Part shown: positions 33,637 to 43,024 of the stretch, in pieces
Layout: each line of letters starts with the position of its first letter
How positions within the stretch are numbered: the stretch's first letter is position 1
Source of the DNA: JACVRN01 sp963715565
Lineage (GTDB): Bacteria > Acidobacteriota > Blastocatellia > Pyrinomonadales > Pyrinomonadaceae
Assembly: GCA_963715565.1 (NCBI GenBank)
Contig: OY970256.1
Location: 3,472,001-3,536,000, forward strand
Reading direction: 5' to 3'
DNA: 64,000 nucleotides
The notes under the pieces: model-generated
What the model saw: the letters and a program-made list of their open reading frames with translations, nothing else
Told to the model about the DNA's origin: nothing
Database searches by the model: none
Made by a program: the position numbers and the translations under genes

Positions 33637-35181
33637 ATGAGCGAGCAAAAGAGCCCCGGTCAGGACCACCTGCGGCGCGGTCTGGGATTACTGGACGCGA
33701 CGATGATTGTCGTCGGCTCCATGATAGGCTCCGGAATTTTCCTCACCTCCGCGGCTTCCGCGCGTTTCGTAGGCTCTCCCGGCTGGCTGCTCGCCGCTTG
33801 GGCCATCGCGGGGCTGCTGACCATCACGGGCGCGCTCTGTTGCGCTGAGCTGGCGACGATGATGCCACGCGCCGGGGGCCAGTATGTTTTCCTGCGCGAA
33901 GCCTACAGCCCGGCCCTGGGGTTTCTCTTCGGCTGGTCGCTCTTTCTGGTTATTCAAACGGGAACGATTGCGGCGGTCGCCATAGGGTTCGCCAAATTCA
34001 TGGGCGTCCTCGCCCCGCAAATCTCTTCGACTAACTACATAGTCGAACCCCTGCGCATGGGCCGCTACGCGCTCAGCCTCTCCACGCAACAACTCGTCGC
34101 CATCATCGTCATACTCGTCCTCACAGTGACGAACACCTTCGGCCTCAAGGCCGGAAAGGTCATTCAAAACACGTTCACTTTCACCAAGACGGCCGCGCTC
34201 ATAGGTCTCATCGTCGTCGGCCTCACGCTCGGGTGGAGCTATGGCGCGCGCACAGGCGCAGCCGCTTTCACAGCGAACTGGTGGAACCCATGGGCCAACG
34301 GCTGGTCGCCGCAGAACGCTTTGCCGGACATAGGCGTCGTGGGCGGCATCGCGCTTGTGATGCTCCTCGGGCGCGCGATGACAGGGCCGCTCTTTGCGCA
34401 ATCGGCATGGAACAACGTGACGTTTACAGGCAGCGAGGTGCGCGATCCCGGTCGTAATCTACCGCGCGCTCTACTCATAGGCTGCGGCTTGGTCGTGGCG
34501 CTTTATCTTCTGGCGAACTTAGCTTACGTCGTCACCCTGCCGCTCGAACAAATCCAAAAAGCGCCGCAGGACCGCGTCGCCACGGCCACCATGCAGGCGG
34601 TGCTTGGCGACACTGGCAACATACTGATGGCCGTCGCCATCATGATTTCAACTTTCGGCTGCAACAACGGTTTGATACTGGCGGGTGCGCGCGTCTATTA
34701 CGCGATGGCGCGCGACGGACTCTTCTTCAAAAGCATAGGCGCGGTCAACTCGCACCACGTCCCCGCCGTGGCGCTCATAGCGCAAGGCGTCTGGGCCAGC
34801 CTCCTGACCCTGCCGCGCACGGTCAAGCCCGCCCCGCTCGCCAACGAAGACCCTTACGGAGATGTCTACCTGCAACTACTGGACTACATCATCTCGGCTG
34901 ATCTGGTCTTCTACATACTGATGGTCGGAGCCGTCATCATCCTGCGCCGCAAAGCGCCCACGGCCACGCGCCCCTACAAGACGTGGGGCTACCCCGTAGT
35001 GCCCGTGCTCTACATAGTGATTGCTGTAATCCTGGTGTTGGATTTGGCTTATCTCACGCCGCTCACGGCAGGCATAGGCTACCTGCTCGTCTTCACAGGT
35101 CTGCCCGTCTATCTCGTCTGGCGCAAGCGCGCCAATCTTCACTCGGCGCTTGATGCTGAAACTTCAGAAGCAGGAGACTGA
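33637..35181 (+). CDS. APC-superfamily amino acid permease
   Basis: A 514-residue polytopic membrane protein. The first membrane segment holds LGLLDATMIVVGSMIGSGIFLTS, the signature of APC transporters, followed by ALCCAELATMMPRAGGQYVFLREAY in helix 2-3. About twelve to fourteen hydrophobic segments follow, and the end has the usual YKTWGYPVVPVLYIVIAVILVLDL. It probably imports amino acids or polyamines with a proton or by exchange; the substrate is not readable. Its ATG follows the hairpin repeat by only a few bases, and no clear ribosome-binding site is visible. Confidence 0.9.
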   Translation: MSEQKSPGQDHLRRGLGLLDATMIVVGSMIGSGIFLTSAASARFVGSPGWLLAAWAIAGLLTITGALCCAELATMMPRAGGQYVFLREAYSPALGFLFGWSLFLVIQTGTIAAVAIGFAKFMGVLAPQISSTNYIVEPLRMGRYALSLSTQQLVAIIVILVLTVTNTFGLKAGKVIQNTFTFTKTAALIGLIVVGLTLGWSYGARTGAAAFTANWWNPWANGWSPQNALPDIGVVGGIALVMLLGRAMTGPLFAQSAWNNVTFTGSEVRDPGRNLPRALLIGCGLVVALYLLANLAYVVTLPLEQIQKAPQDRVATATMQAVLGDTGNILMAVAIMISTFGCNNGLILAGARVYYAMARDGLFFKSIGAVNSHHVPAVALIAQGVWASLLTLPRTVKPAPLANEDPYGDVYLQLLDYIISADLVFYILMVGAVIILRRKAPTATRPYKTWGYPVVPVLYIVIAVILVLDLAYLTPLTAGIGYLLVFTGLPVYLVWRKRANLHSALDAETSEAGD

Positions 35182-35230
35182 CACGAAATCTCTTTACGTC
35201 ATCCAACGCCTCTTACTTCATCCACGCATC

Positions 35231-37060
35231 CTACTTCACCCAGGCGTCCGCCACTTCCGTTTCAACTTTAACCGGAACCCTCTTGACGTACTCCTCGCCC
35301 GCCTTACACATCGCGTCCTCTACAATCTTACTAATCTCTTCCGCCTGCGTTGCATCCGCTTCAACCACAATCTCATCATGGACCATATTCACGATACTCG
35401 CGTTCGTCTCGCGCAACTTGTCATGCAGAAGGCGCAAAGCCCGCTTGAGAATGTCCGCCGAGCTGCCCTGTATTGGCGTGTTCTTGCCGTTGCGTTGGGC
35501 CATGGAGACGGCCTGTTTGTCTGCGGGGTCGAAGTTGAAGCGGGCGACGCGGCCAGACGCTGTGCGAGCTGTGCGTTCGCGGACCGCGCGGTTGGCGGCG
35601 TCGCGGAGCCATGTGTCGAGCGCGCGGTAGGTCGCGAAGTAGCGGCGAAGTAGGTCTTCGGATTCCGTGAGCGAGAGGCCCGTCATCATAGAGAAGCGCT
35701 GCGCGCCGATGCCGTAGACCACGCCGAAGTTCAGACGCTTGGCGAAATCGCGTTGCTCTTTGGTGACTTCTTCGACCTTAACATTGAAGACCTGCGCGGC
35801 TGTCACGCGATGAAGGTCCGCGCCCGAGTTGAAGGCACTGATAAAGCCATCGTCGCCTGTGAACTCTGCAAGTATTCGCAACTCTATTTGGGAAAAATCA
35901 CTTATTACAAGCTTTCTGCCTTCGGGCGCGCGGAAGCATTGACGATACTCCACGGCGTGCGGCACTTGCTGTATGTTGGGAGAGTTGCAGGCCATGCGGC
36001 CTGTCGGCGCTCCGATTTGATGAAAGTTTGCGTGGATGCGTCCCGTCTTGGGATTGATTTCGTTGAGGATGTTTTCGCCGTAGCTCGTCAGGGATTTTTG
36101 CACGGTGCGATATTCAAGGAGCTTGGCGATGACAGGGTAATCCGCGGCCAGAGGTTGCAGCTTCCAGTTGCGCGTCGAATCGGGCAGGGGCACGCCGAGG
36201 CGCTTGAGCGCGGCTGACAATTGCGTGTGCGAATCAAGATTGATGTCCACGCGCGCGTCCGCAAACAGCAGCCCCTGCGTCGCGCCGACGGCGAGCATCG
36301 CCTGCAAATCTTCGGCAAGAATGGTGCGCTTCTTCTGCACAATCGCAATCTGCTCGCGCCAGCACGCCGCGTTCAGATAGACACCCGCCAGCTCGACGCA
36401 CGCAATGGGAACAACGCACTCGAATTCCAACTGCGCGACGCGCCCGAGCTGGTCTGCCTTGAGCCGCTCGATGAGACGTTCGCGCAAAGGCAGCATGACG
36501 GCAGCATCGCGCGCCGCGTATTCGAGCTGAGCGGCGGACAACTCGCCGCTCCAATCCGAAAGCTGCGCGGCCTTGTCCATGGGCTCGTTCAAATAACGCT
36601 CGACGACCATTTGCAGGTTGTGGCGGTCTTCGGTGTCGCCTGCGGAAACTACCTGGCTCGCCAGGAGCGTGTCGAAGAGACCGGCGCGCTCGACTTCTAC
36701 CTGCGGCGAGGTCCACGAATCAAACTCGCTTGCCAGCTCGACGCCCAGGTAGTGCTTGATCCACTTGGCGTCGAACTTCGCGTTATGCGCGATTTTGACG
36801 GGACGCTGCGCGGCCAGAAGACGACGTAGAGGCTCAAGCGATTCCACGCGGCGCATGTCGCCACCTGTGAAGCGGTCCAGATCGAAGATGTAAACGGGCG
36901 TGTCGAAGGCTGCGAGCTGTACGAGCCGCACGCGGCCCTTGTACGGGTCAAGGTCTGTGGTCTCCGTATCGAAACCAATGACCGGACGCTTTGCAAGCTC
37001 CTCGACCGCCTCGCGTAGCTCATCCGTCGTAGTGATTACTTTATAAACGGGAGTCTCCAT
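35231..37060 (-). CDS. polA: DNA polymerase I, Klenow-like (no 5' nuclease domain)
   Basis: A 609-residue protein starting directly with the 3'-5' exonuclease domain (VIGFDTETTDLDPYKGRVRL, AHNAKFDAKWI, LEYAARDAAVMLPL). The family A polymerase follows: NFHQIGAPTGRMACNSPNIQQVP, motif A DFSQIELRILAEFTGD, motif B DFAKRLNFGVVYGIG, motif C MVHDEIVVEA (HDE about 561-563). All catalytic motifs are intact. The usual 5' flap endonuclease domain (about 300 residues) is absent, so RNA primer removal would need a separate nuclease or another PolA. It may be the main PolA of the lineage or a second copy. Confidence 0.9.
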   Translation of the reverse strand: METPVYKVITTTDELREAVEELAKRPVIGFDTETTDLDPYKGRVRLVQLAAFDTPVYIFDLDRFTGGDMRRVESLEPLRRLLAAQRPVKIAHNAKFDAKWIKHYLGVELASEFDSWTSPQVEVERAGLFDTLLASQVVSAGDTEDRHNLQMVVERYLNEPMDKAAQLSDWSGELSAAQLEYAARDAAVMLPLRERLIERLKADQLGRVAQLEFECVVPIACVELAGVYLNAACWREQIAIVQKKRTILAEDLQAMLAVGATQGLLFADARVDINLDSHTQLSAALKRLGVPLPDSTRNWKLQPLAADYPVIAKLLEYRTVQKSLTSYGENILNEINPKTGRIHANFHQIGAPTGRMACNSPNIQQVPHAVEYRQCFRAPEGRKLVISDFSQIELRILAEFTGDDGFISAFNSGADLHRVTAAQVFNVKVEEVTKEQRDFAKRLNFGVVYGIGAQRFSMMTGLSLTESEDLLRRYFATYRALDTWLRDAANRAVRERTARTASGRVARFNFDPADKQAVSMAQRNGKNTPIQGSSADILKRALRLLHDKLRETNASIVNMVHDEIVVEADATQAEEISKIVEDAMCKAGEEYVKRVPVKVETEVADAWVK

Positions 37061-37104
37061 TAAAATTTTCCAGTGCAGTTAAGATATGAATTGCAAAAAT
37101 CGTT

Positions 37105-38409
37105 TCAGTGCTCGGCCTTTCTAACCTGTGTCAAAGTCAGGAGCAGCACGGCGGCGATTGTGCTTAATCCGGCGCTCACCAGAAAAGCCGTTTGCGCGCC
37201 CGCCCACGCCCACAACTCGCCCATCAAAAGCGAGGCGGGAAAGACTGCTATGCTGAAGGCCAGATTATACAACCCGTAGGCTGTGCCGCGCTGCTCCGCG
37301 CGCACAAGGTCCGCGACCAGAGCTTTTTCAGCTCCCTCTGCCAACCCGAAATAGATGCCGTAGACTAGAAAGAGCGCCCACGCCGCTCCCACCGAAGAGA
37401 CAAACGCAAAGCCCGCGTAGACGGCTGCGTAGAGCAGCCAGCCCGAAGCAATCAAAGTCTTGCGTCCCAGACGATCCGAGAGGTCGCCTCCGACGAGCGA
37501 GCTTAAAACTTTAATCCCGTGGAGCGCCGCCCACAAAAGCGGAATCGTGGCGACCGAAACGCCTGCGTCCTGCGCGCGCCTGAGCAGGAAAAGGTCTGAA
37601 GAATTCGACAGCGTGAAGAGAACCAGAATCAATAGAAAGCGTTTGAAGTTGCCGTCAAAGCCGCGCAGCGAAAGTCTCGGAGGCTTTATTCCGTTCAGTT
37701 CAATGACAGGAGCGCGGTGCGCGGCGCGCGTCTCGCGCACAAAGAAGGCCGCGACGAGCACAGCCGCGAGCGCCGGAACGGAAGCGATGAGAAATATTTT
37801 TTGGTAATCCGTGGAGGTCGGAGAATTTTTGTCCGTCGCCACCCAGACTAGAATCGCATAGCCCAGAAGCGGGCCGATGATAGCGCCCGCGTGGTCCATC
37901 GCGCGATGAAAACCGAACGCTAAGCCCCGCTCACGCGGCTCTGCGGCATCGGCAATCATGGCGTCGCGCGGCGCGCTTCGGATGCCTTTGCCGACGCGGT
38001 CCATGATGCGTATGCCGAGCGCCTGCTGCCACGTCGTGGCAAACGCCAGAAGCGGGCGCGACACGCTCGCAAGGGCGTAGCCAAAGACGACCAGACCTTT
38101 ACGCTTGCCCAGCCGGTCGCTGAAATATCCTGCGAAGAGTTTGAGTAAGCTTGAGACAGATTCCGCCGCGCCCTCGATCATGCCAATCGCCAGCGGAGAA
38201 GCGTAAAGCGTTGTAGAGAGAAAGATGGAGAGGAACGGATAGATAATCTCGCTCGATGCGTCGTTGAGGAGACTGACAAGGCTGATGGCGAAGACGTTGC
38301 GCGGCAAGCGGCGATAACGACGCCAGAGGCCGGGTGTGGCCTCGTCCAATTTTTCAGGGCTGATTGCGGCGTTGAATTGGTCGTCGGCGTCGGTGTCTGT
38401 TTCCCCCAT
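37105..38409 (-). CDS. MFS transporter
   Basis: About 434 residues from MGETDTDADD; a longer upstream reading would overlap the next gene and has no family likeness. After a short hydrophilic start it has twelve predicted membrane segments. The loop between helices 2 and 3 reads GYFSDRLGKRKGLVVFGYA, the MFS motif A, and its repeat in the second half is GGDLSDRLGRKTLIASG. The central loop carries RAAHRAPVIELNG. It is most like drug or metabolite exporters of the MFS. Substrate unknown. Confidence 0.88.
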   Translation of the reverse strand: MGETDTDADDQFNAAISPEKLDEATPGLWRRYRRLPRNVFAISLVSLLNDASSEIIYPFLSIFLSTTLYASPLAIGMIEGAAESVSSLLKLFAGYFSDRLGKRKGLVVFGYALASVSRPLLAFATTWQQALGIRIMDRVGKGIRSAPRDAMIADAAEPRERGLAFGFHRAMDHAGAIIGPLLGYAILVWVATDKNSPTSTDYQKIFLIASVPALAAVLVAAFFVRETRAAHRAPVIELNGIKPPRLSLRGFDGNFKRFLLILVLFTLSNSSDLFLLRRAQDAGVSVATIPLLWAALHGIKVLSSLVGGDLSDRLGRKTLIASGWLLYAAVYAGFAFVSSVGAAWALFLVYGIYFGLAEGAEKALVADLVRAEQRGTAYGLYNLAFSIAVFPASLLMGELWAWAGAQTAFLVSAGLSTIAAVLLLTLTQVRKAEH

Positions 38410-38429
38410 GATGATACGCTCTGCCGGGC

Positions 38430-38657
38430 TTAGCGAGAGTTGGACGTAGTGCGCCGCGTGTTGGTCGGGCGCACGCCCGGCTCCGTGGTATTGGAACTTG
38501 TGCGCCACCACCAGAAGACTCCGCCCACGATCATCATCACGACAAGCGCGCCCAAAAGCGCCAGCTTAAAGGCCAACTTCAACAGACGCCGCGCCAGTAC
38601 GAAGAGAACAAAGAACGCCACCACGCCGATGACTATAATAATGATGCCGATTTCCAT
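38430..38657 (-). CDS. Small membrane protein
   Basis: A 75-residue protein with two hydrophobic stretches, IGIIIIVIGVVAFFVLFVLA and LALLGALVVMMIVGGVFWWW, and a hydrophilic tail rich in Thr, Asn and Arg (RTSSNTTEPGVRPTNTRRT). It lies 20 bases upstream of the MFS gene in the same direction and may be co-transcribed. No family recognised. Confidence 0.6.
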   Translation of the reverse strand: MEIGIIIIVIGVVAFFVLFVLARRLLKLAFKLALLGALVVMMIVGGVFWWWRTSSNTTEPGVRPTNTRRTTSNSR

Positions 38658-38671
38658 AGTTGATAAAGTAT

Positions 38672-38773
38672 AAAGTAAGCAGTGAGCAGTAAGCCGCGTC
38701 GGAAAACTCGCTCGACTATGATTGTCACGCCTCTTCTTTTTACTGCTTACTGCTCACTGCTTACTGCTTACTT
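38672..38773. repeat. Heptamer hairpin (AGCAGTA/AGCAGTG words)
   Basis: Left arm 38672-38693 and right arm from 38746 are inverted copies built of AGTAAGC and AGTGAGC units, with one extra 7-base unit on the right. The right arm supplies the last codons (VSSKQ) and the stop of queF. Confidence 0.9.
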
Positions 38774-39194
38774 TCTTCTCGTAGCTTGCCTGCACTGTCG
38801 TCTTGATGTTGCCGCGTACGTTGAAGTCGCCTTCTATCTCTACGCTCAGGGGATCGCAGGCGCGTACGAAATCTTCGAGGATAATGTTGATGACGTGCTC
38901 GTGAAAAATCTTCACGGCGCGGAACGAGTTGATGTAGAGCTTCAGGCTCTTCAATTCAATACAGCGCTCGTTGGGCACGTAATCGAGGCGGATGGTGGCG
39001 AAATCCGGGAAGTCGGAAAACGGGCAGATGCAGGTAAATTCCGGTATCTCGAATTTGATGTGAATCTCGCGCCCGGCGTACTCGTAGGGGAAAGTATCCA
39101 GCGCGTAGAGATTCATCTCCGCGCGCGGCGTCGAGCGAATATCCAAACCCTGCTGGTTCGGCGGTGCTAAAACGTCCGTATTAGTCGTAGACAT
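38754..39194 (-). CDS. queF: NADPH-dependent 7-cyano-7-deazaguanine (preQ0) reductase
   Basis: It reduces preQ0 to preQ1 in queuosine biosynthesis. The unimodular form (about 146 residues from MSTTNTDV) shows EFTCICPFSDFPDFATI with the catalytic cysteine in ICP, CIELKSLKLYINSFR and FHEHVINIILEDF, which define the family. An upstream in-frame ATG adds eight residues. The ORF is complete, but its last five residues are encoded by the heptamer repeat downstream. No other queuosine gene is nearby. Confidence 0.92.
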   Translation of the reverse strand: MSTTNTDVLAPPNQQGLDIRSTPRAEMNLYALDTFPYEYAGREIHIKFEIPEFTCICPFSDFPDFATIRLDYVPNERCIELKSLKLYINSFRAVKIFHEHVINIILEDFVRACDPLSVEIEGDFNVRGNIKTTVQASYEKKVSSKQ

Positions 39195-39237
39195 CCTTTT
39201 ATTACTCCTTGCAGGCAAAGGCTGATATTACCCGACG

Positions 39238-39345
39238 AAAAAGGCAAAAGTAAAAAGGTAAAAGGCAAAAGTGAGGCGGAAACCATTTTTATTAAATCTG
39301 GCTTCCCCGCACTTTTGCCTTTTTACTTTTACCTTTTGCCTTTTC
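39238..39345. repeat. Hairpin repeat (AAAAGGCAAAAG/AAAAGTA words)
   Basis: Left arm 39238-39273 and right arm 39310-39344 are inverted, nearly complementary copies with the middle words in a different order. It fills the gap between the queF start and the rhomboid stop. Confidence 0.88.
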
Positions 39346-39346
39346 T

Positions 39347-40090
39347 TCACGCCGTCGCAGGGGCCTGGCGACCGATGGCGAAAAATTTGACGAGGATGAG
39401 CCCGGCGATGAAGCCGCCGATGTGGGCCATGAAGGCGACGCCTCCGCCGGATTGCGGCCCGGCGCTGATGACGCCGAAGGCTTGAATCAGTTGGAGCAGG
39501 AACCAGAGCCCGACCGCCACAATCGCGGGCACGGTCGTCAACACGCGCAGCAGGATGACGCGCACCTGCTTGCGCGGGAACAGGACCAGATAACCGCCGA
39601 GCACGCCCGAGATGGCTCCCGATGCGCCTAGGCTCGGGATGTATGGGTTGTCGCCAAAAATAAAAGTGAAGATGACGTGCGTCAGCGAAGCTATCAGGCC
39701 CGTCACAAGATAAAAGATCAGATACCTCACGCGCCCTAATCTGTCTTCAAGGTTGTCACCGAATATCCATAGAAAGAGCATGTTGCCAAAGAGGTGCATG
39801 AAGCCCCCATGCATGAACATAGAGACCAGAAGCGTCAGGTACACAGAGCCGGGCGTGGGTTGAAGATTAATCACGCCGCGCTCGTTGCCGACTTCTATCG
39901 GCACGGGGCGCGCGATGTCTTCTCCGGTCCTGATTTCCTGCGGCACGGTCGAAAAGGCGTAGGTGAACTTTTCGTTCGACCCGAGACCTTGCAGAAAGAC
40001 AAAGACGAGCACGTTGATGGCAATCAGAATGTAGTTGACGATAGGCACATTGACGCGGTCTGCGTTATCGTCGCCAATCGGGAAGATCAT
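39347..40090 (-). CDS. Rhomboid-family intramembrane serine protease
   Basis: A 247-residue protein with six to seven hydrophobic segments. The catalytic serine lies in LGASGAISGVLGGY and the catalytic histidine in FMAHIGGFIAGL. SMFMHGGFMHLFGNMLFLWIFGDNLED is the conserved L1/helix 2 segment with the HxxxN-type oxyanion residues. The opening MIFPIGDDN and a soluble insert after helix 1 are typical of bacterial members with longer first loops. It cleaves membrane proteins within the bilayer; the target is unknown. Good ribosome-binding site AAGGAG precedes the ATG. Confidence 0.93.
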   Translation of the reverse strand: MIFPIGDDNADRVNVPIVNYILIAINVLVFVFLQGLGSNEKFTYAFSTVPQEIRTGEDIARPVPIEVGNERGVINLQPTPGSVYLTLLVSMFMHGGFMHLFGNMLFLWIFGDNLEDRLGRVRYLIFYLVTGLIASLTHVIFTFIFGDNPYIPSLGASGAISGVLGGYLVLFPRKQVRVILLRVLTTVPAIVAVGLWFLLQLIQAFGVISAGPQSGGGVAFMAHIGGFIAGLILVKFFAIGRQAPATA

Positions 40091-40435
40091 CTCGCGGCCT
40101 CCTTCAGAAAATTCTCATCCGAGCGGCGCTTCCATGTTCACGCGCAACCCGCAGAATCTTCTGCAAGCGGGACGTGTTATCAAACGCCTCTCAAATCGAC
40201 TGCGAGGAATGAAGAGCTTAGAAATGGCTCAAAGGGCAAGCGGGGGCACGAGCACACGCGCCCGCTCGTTAAGCGTGATGCATGTTGCGTTCCGCTTCCT
40301 ACGCCTGAAAGAAACCGTGTGGGGAATGGCCCGGTTTTCAAAGCCTTCGACTCGATGCTCGCACCATGCGCGAGCATCAGGGGGAGAGCTTAAGAATTAT
40401 TCTCGTACACTTCGTGCTCTCACACTGCACGGCTT
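40091..40435. other. Gap of about 345 bases without a supported gene
   Basis: This stretch lies between the rhomboid start and the end of the symporter gene, both on the minus strand. Apart from the rhomboid ribosome-binding site at its left edge I see no convincing promoter, hairpin or conserved ORF. Short ORFs here lack start signals and family likeness. Confidence 0.5.
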
Positions 40436-41920
40436 TTATTCCGCCGCGCCGCGCTCCGGCAATGGCACGCCCGCATGCACAATCGCAGGCTCGTGCGGCT
40501 TCAATAGCTCGTAGCCTTCGCTTCGGGCGACGAAGGTCGCGGCAGTGATGTCGCCCGCGACGTTTAAGGTCGTGCGGCACATGTCCAAGATACGGTCCAC
40601 GCCGAGGATGATGGCGATGAGCGCCGGATTGACGCCGATGGTCGCGAGCACGCCGATGATGAAAGGAATCGAGCCCGAAGGAACGCCAGCCGTGCCGATG
40701 CCGCCAAGTATTGCCAGGTAGACGACCATCAGTTGCTGGCCGAGCGTCAAATCCACGCCCGCCAACTGTGCCAGAAACAGAACGGTCACGCCTTCATAAA
40801 GCGCCGTGCCGTTCTGGTTCGCGGTCGCGCCCACCGTTAAGACGAAGCTGTTAATCTCCTGCGGCACGCCGAGGTTCTCTTCCGAAACGCGCAGCGCCGT
40901 CGGCAGCGTCGCGTTTGATGAAGAGGTCGAAAACGCCGTCAGGATGACGGTCTTGATACGGCGGAAAAATTCCAGCGGGTTGATGCGCGAAAGAAAATAG
41001 ACCGAGAGCGAGTAGACGCCGAACATGTGTATAGAGAGGCCGAGCAAGACCGTTATGACAAACCACGCGAGCGCCTGTAGCAAGTCCAGACCAAACCGCG
41101 CCGTGTTGTTGAAAAGCAGGCACGCGACGGCGTAGGGCGCAAACTTCATGATCATGTCTATGATCTTGGCCGTAATCTCGTACACGGCTTCGAGCACGCG
41201 CAGTAGAGGCGCGGCGCGCTCGACCGGGATGAGCGTAATCGCTACGCCGACAATCAGCGCGAAGAACATCAGGTGGAGCATGTTCGGCGTATCAGACTGC
41301 GTAGTAGAACCGGCGGCGACTCCTGCAACAGCTGCGACAGGATTCGAAGGCACAATCGTCTTCACAGCCTGCATGAGCGGCGAGTCCTGCGTCGTGCTCT
41401 TTTGTACAGACTCGACCTGCTTGGTCGCGTCAGTACTGTAACGCTGTTGCAGGGCGTTGGAAGTCGCCTGGTCTATCTTCTTGCCGGGACGGATGGTGTT
41501 GGCAAGCGTCAGGCCGATGACGACGGAGATGGCGGAAATCACCAGACAGTAGGCGAATGATTTGAGACCGACGCGACCGAGCTTGCGTATGTCGCCGATG
41601 CCGGCGACGCCTACGACGAGCGAGGAAAAGACGAGCGGCACGACAATCATCAGGAGCAGGCGCAGGAAGAGCGTGCCGATGGGATTCGTGATGTTGTCTA
41701 TGACCCACGCGACGCGCGGGTCGTTGCCGCCAAAGATGGCGTTGACGCCGACGCCCGCCACCACGCCCACACCCAGACCTATCAGGATGCGCGTATGAAG
41801 CGGCATCCCCTTAGGCTTATCCGGCGTATCTTCATCCAGATCAGTCGTCAGCTCGCGCTCAAAAGCATCCGGCTCCAGCAAAGGCTTCTGCGAACCCCTG
41901 TCATCACGTTTATCAGGCAT
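40436..41920 (-). CDS. Dicarboxylate/amino acid:cation symporter (DAACS)
   Basis: A 494-residue protein with the SDF-type transporter fold: ILIGLGVGVVAGVGVNAIFGG at the start, TLFLRLLLMIVVPLVFSSLVVGVAGIGD, AFSTSSSNATLPTALRVSEENLG (the serine-rich hairpin), TVGATANQNGTALYEGVTVLFLAQLAGV (NMDGT-like site, here NQNGTA) and LGVDRILDMCRTTLNVAGD. It imports C4-dicarboxylates, glutamate or related compounds with Na+ or H+. The N-terminal 40 residues are hydrophilic. A periplasmic loop of about 50 residues carries a Gln/Ser/Thr-rich stretch. A heptamer hairpin lies just upstream. Confidence 0.9.
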   Translation of the reverse strand: MPDKRDDRGSQKPLLEPDAFERELTTDLDEDTPDKPKGMPLHTRILIGLGVGVVAGVGVNAIFGGNDPRVAWVIDNITNPIGTLFLRLLLMIVVPLVFSSLVVGVAGIGDIRKLGRVGLKSFAYCLVISAISVVIGLTLANTIRPGKKIDQATSNALQQRYSTDATKQVESVQKSTTQDSPLMQAVKTIVPSNPVAAVAGVAAGSTTQSDTPNMLHLMFFALIVGVAITLIPVERAAPLLRVLEAVYEITAKIIDMIMKFAPYAVACLLFNNTARFGLDLLQALAWFVITVLLGLSIHMFGVYSLSVYFLSRINPLEFFRRIKTVILTAFSTSSSNATLPTALRVSEENLGVPQEINSFVLTVGATANQNGTALYEGVTVLFLAQLAGVDLTLGQQLMVVYLAILGGIGTAGVPSGSIPFIIGVLATIGVNPALIAIILGVDRILDMCRTTLNVAGDITAATFVARSEGYELLKPHEPAIVHAGVPLPERGAAE

Positions 41921-41930
41921 CTCTTTACCT

Positions 41931-42013
41931 CAGTGACAAGTGACAGGTGACAAGTGACAAGTTAAGAACAAGATTTTTTTTACTTGTCACCTGTCACCTG
42001 TCACTTGTCACTG
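41931..42013. repeat. Heptamer hairpin (GTGACAA/GTGACAG words)
   Basis: Arms of 31 bases (41931-41961 and 41983-42013) are complementary except for one position. They consist of GTGACAA and GTGACAG units. It fills the gap between the symporter start and the nadK stop. It shares words with the copies at 30611 and 33544. Confidence 0.93.
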
Positions 42014-42019
42014 CTTTCC

Positions 42020-42904
42020 TTATCGTCCCCAGCGCAGCTTGTCGCGCAGGACATCGAAATAGTTACGGTTGGTGGGCTGGATGAGCTTGAAGGTCGTGCG
42101 GCTTTTTTTTATCACGACGCGGTCTTCACATTTGAGCGGCAATCCGACCTGCCCGTCCAGCGTTAAAGCGACTTCTTCCTGCGATGTCTTCAAGCACAAT
42201 TCGATCAAGGCATCGTCCGGCACAACTATCGGACGGTTCGAGAGCGTGAAGGGGCAAATGGGCGTGATGACCATCGCGTTCATCGAAGGATAGACTACGG
42301 GTCCGCCCGCCGAAAGATTGTAGGCCGTAGAGCCCGTCGGCGTGGCGACAATCAGCCCGTCGGCGCGAAATGAATTAACGAACTGACCGTTGAAGGAGGC
42401 GTCAATTTCTATGATGCGGGCCAGCGCAGACTTGTTGATGACGACGTCGTTGAGCACGCGGTTGTGGATTAATTGCTCGTCTTCGCGAAACAGCTCGACC
42501 GCCAGCATCACGCGCGAGTCTATCTGGTAGTTGCCTTCAAGAATGGAGGCGAGCGCGGGAAACATCTCCTCCATGCGAAACTCTGCAAGATAGCCGAGGC
42601 TCCCGTAGTTGATGCCGAGCACAGGGACTTCTCGGTCGCCAACCATGCGCGCCGTGGCGATCATGGTCCCGTCGCCGCCGAGCACGATGATTAAATCACA
42701 GTTGGCCGCCAGTTCCTCCGGGCTCACGGTTTCAATGGCGCAGCCCGTCTCGTGCTCTATGCGCTCGCGCTCCAGGTCGAGCGTGCCGACGAGCGTGATC
42801 GAATGCGTGGAGAGCCATTCAACCAGACGGCAGACGGTCTGCAACGCATCCGGCTGATGCGGCTTGACGACAACACCGACGCGCTTGATTGCAGACTTCG
42901 ACAT
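42020..42904 (-). CDS. nadK: NAD kinase
   Basis: It phosphorylates NAD to NADP using ATP or polyphosphate. The 294-residue protein shows LIIVLGGDGTMIATARM (GGDGT motif), VPVLGINYGSLGYLAEF, FRADGLIVATPTGSTAYNLSAGGPVV and ITPICPFTLSNRPIVV, all typical of NAD kinases. The N-terminus (MSKSAIKRVGVVVKPH) and length agree with the family. No partner gene is adjacent. Confidence 0.95.
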   Translation of the reverse strand: MSKSAIKRVGVVVKPHQPDALQTVCRLVEWLSTHSITLVGTLDLERERIEHETGCAIETVSPEELAANCDLIIVLGGDGTMIATARMVGDREVPVLGINYGSLGYLAEFRMEEMFPALASILEGNYQIDSRVMLAVELFREDEQLIHNRVLNDVVINKSALARIIEIDASFNGQFVNSFRADGLIVATPTGSTAYNLSAGGPVVYPSMNAMVITPICPFTLSNRPIVVPDDALIELCLKTSQEEVALTLDGQVGLPLKCEDRVVIKKSRTTFKLIQPTNRNYFDVLRDKLRWGR

Positions 42905-43024
42905 CAGATTCGCCTGCGGTCAACGGAACACGTTTGGGGAAAGTTTGAATTGCCTTGAAACGGCTCGGATGATAACCGTCCAAGCTTTGGAGTGTCAACG
43001 CGGAGGGAAACAGGTAGGGGTCAG

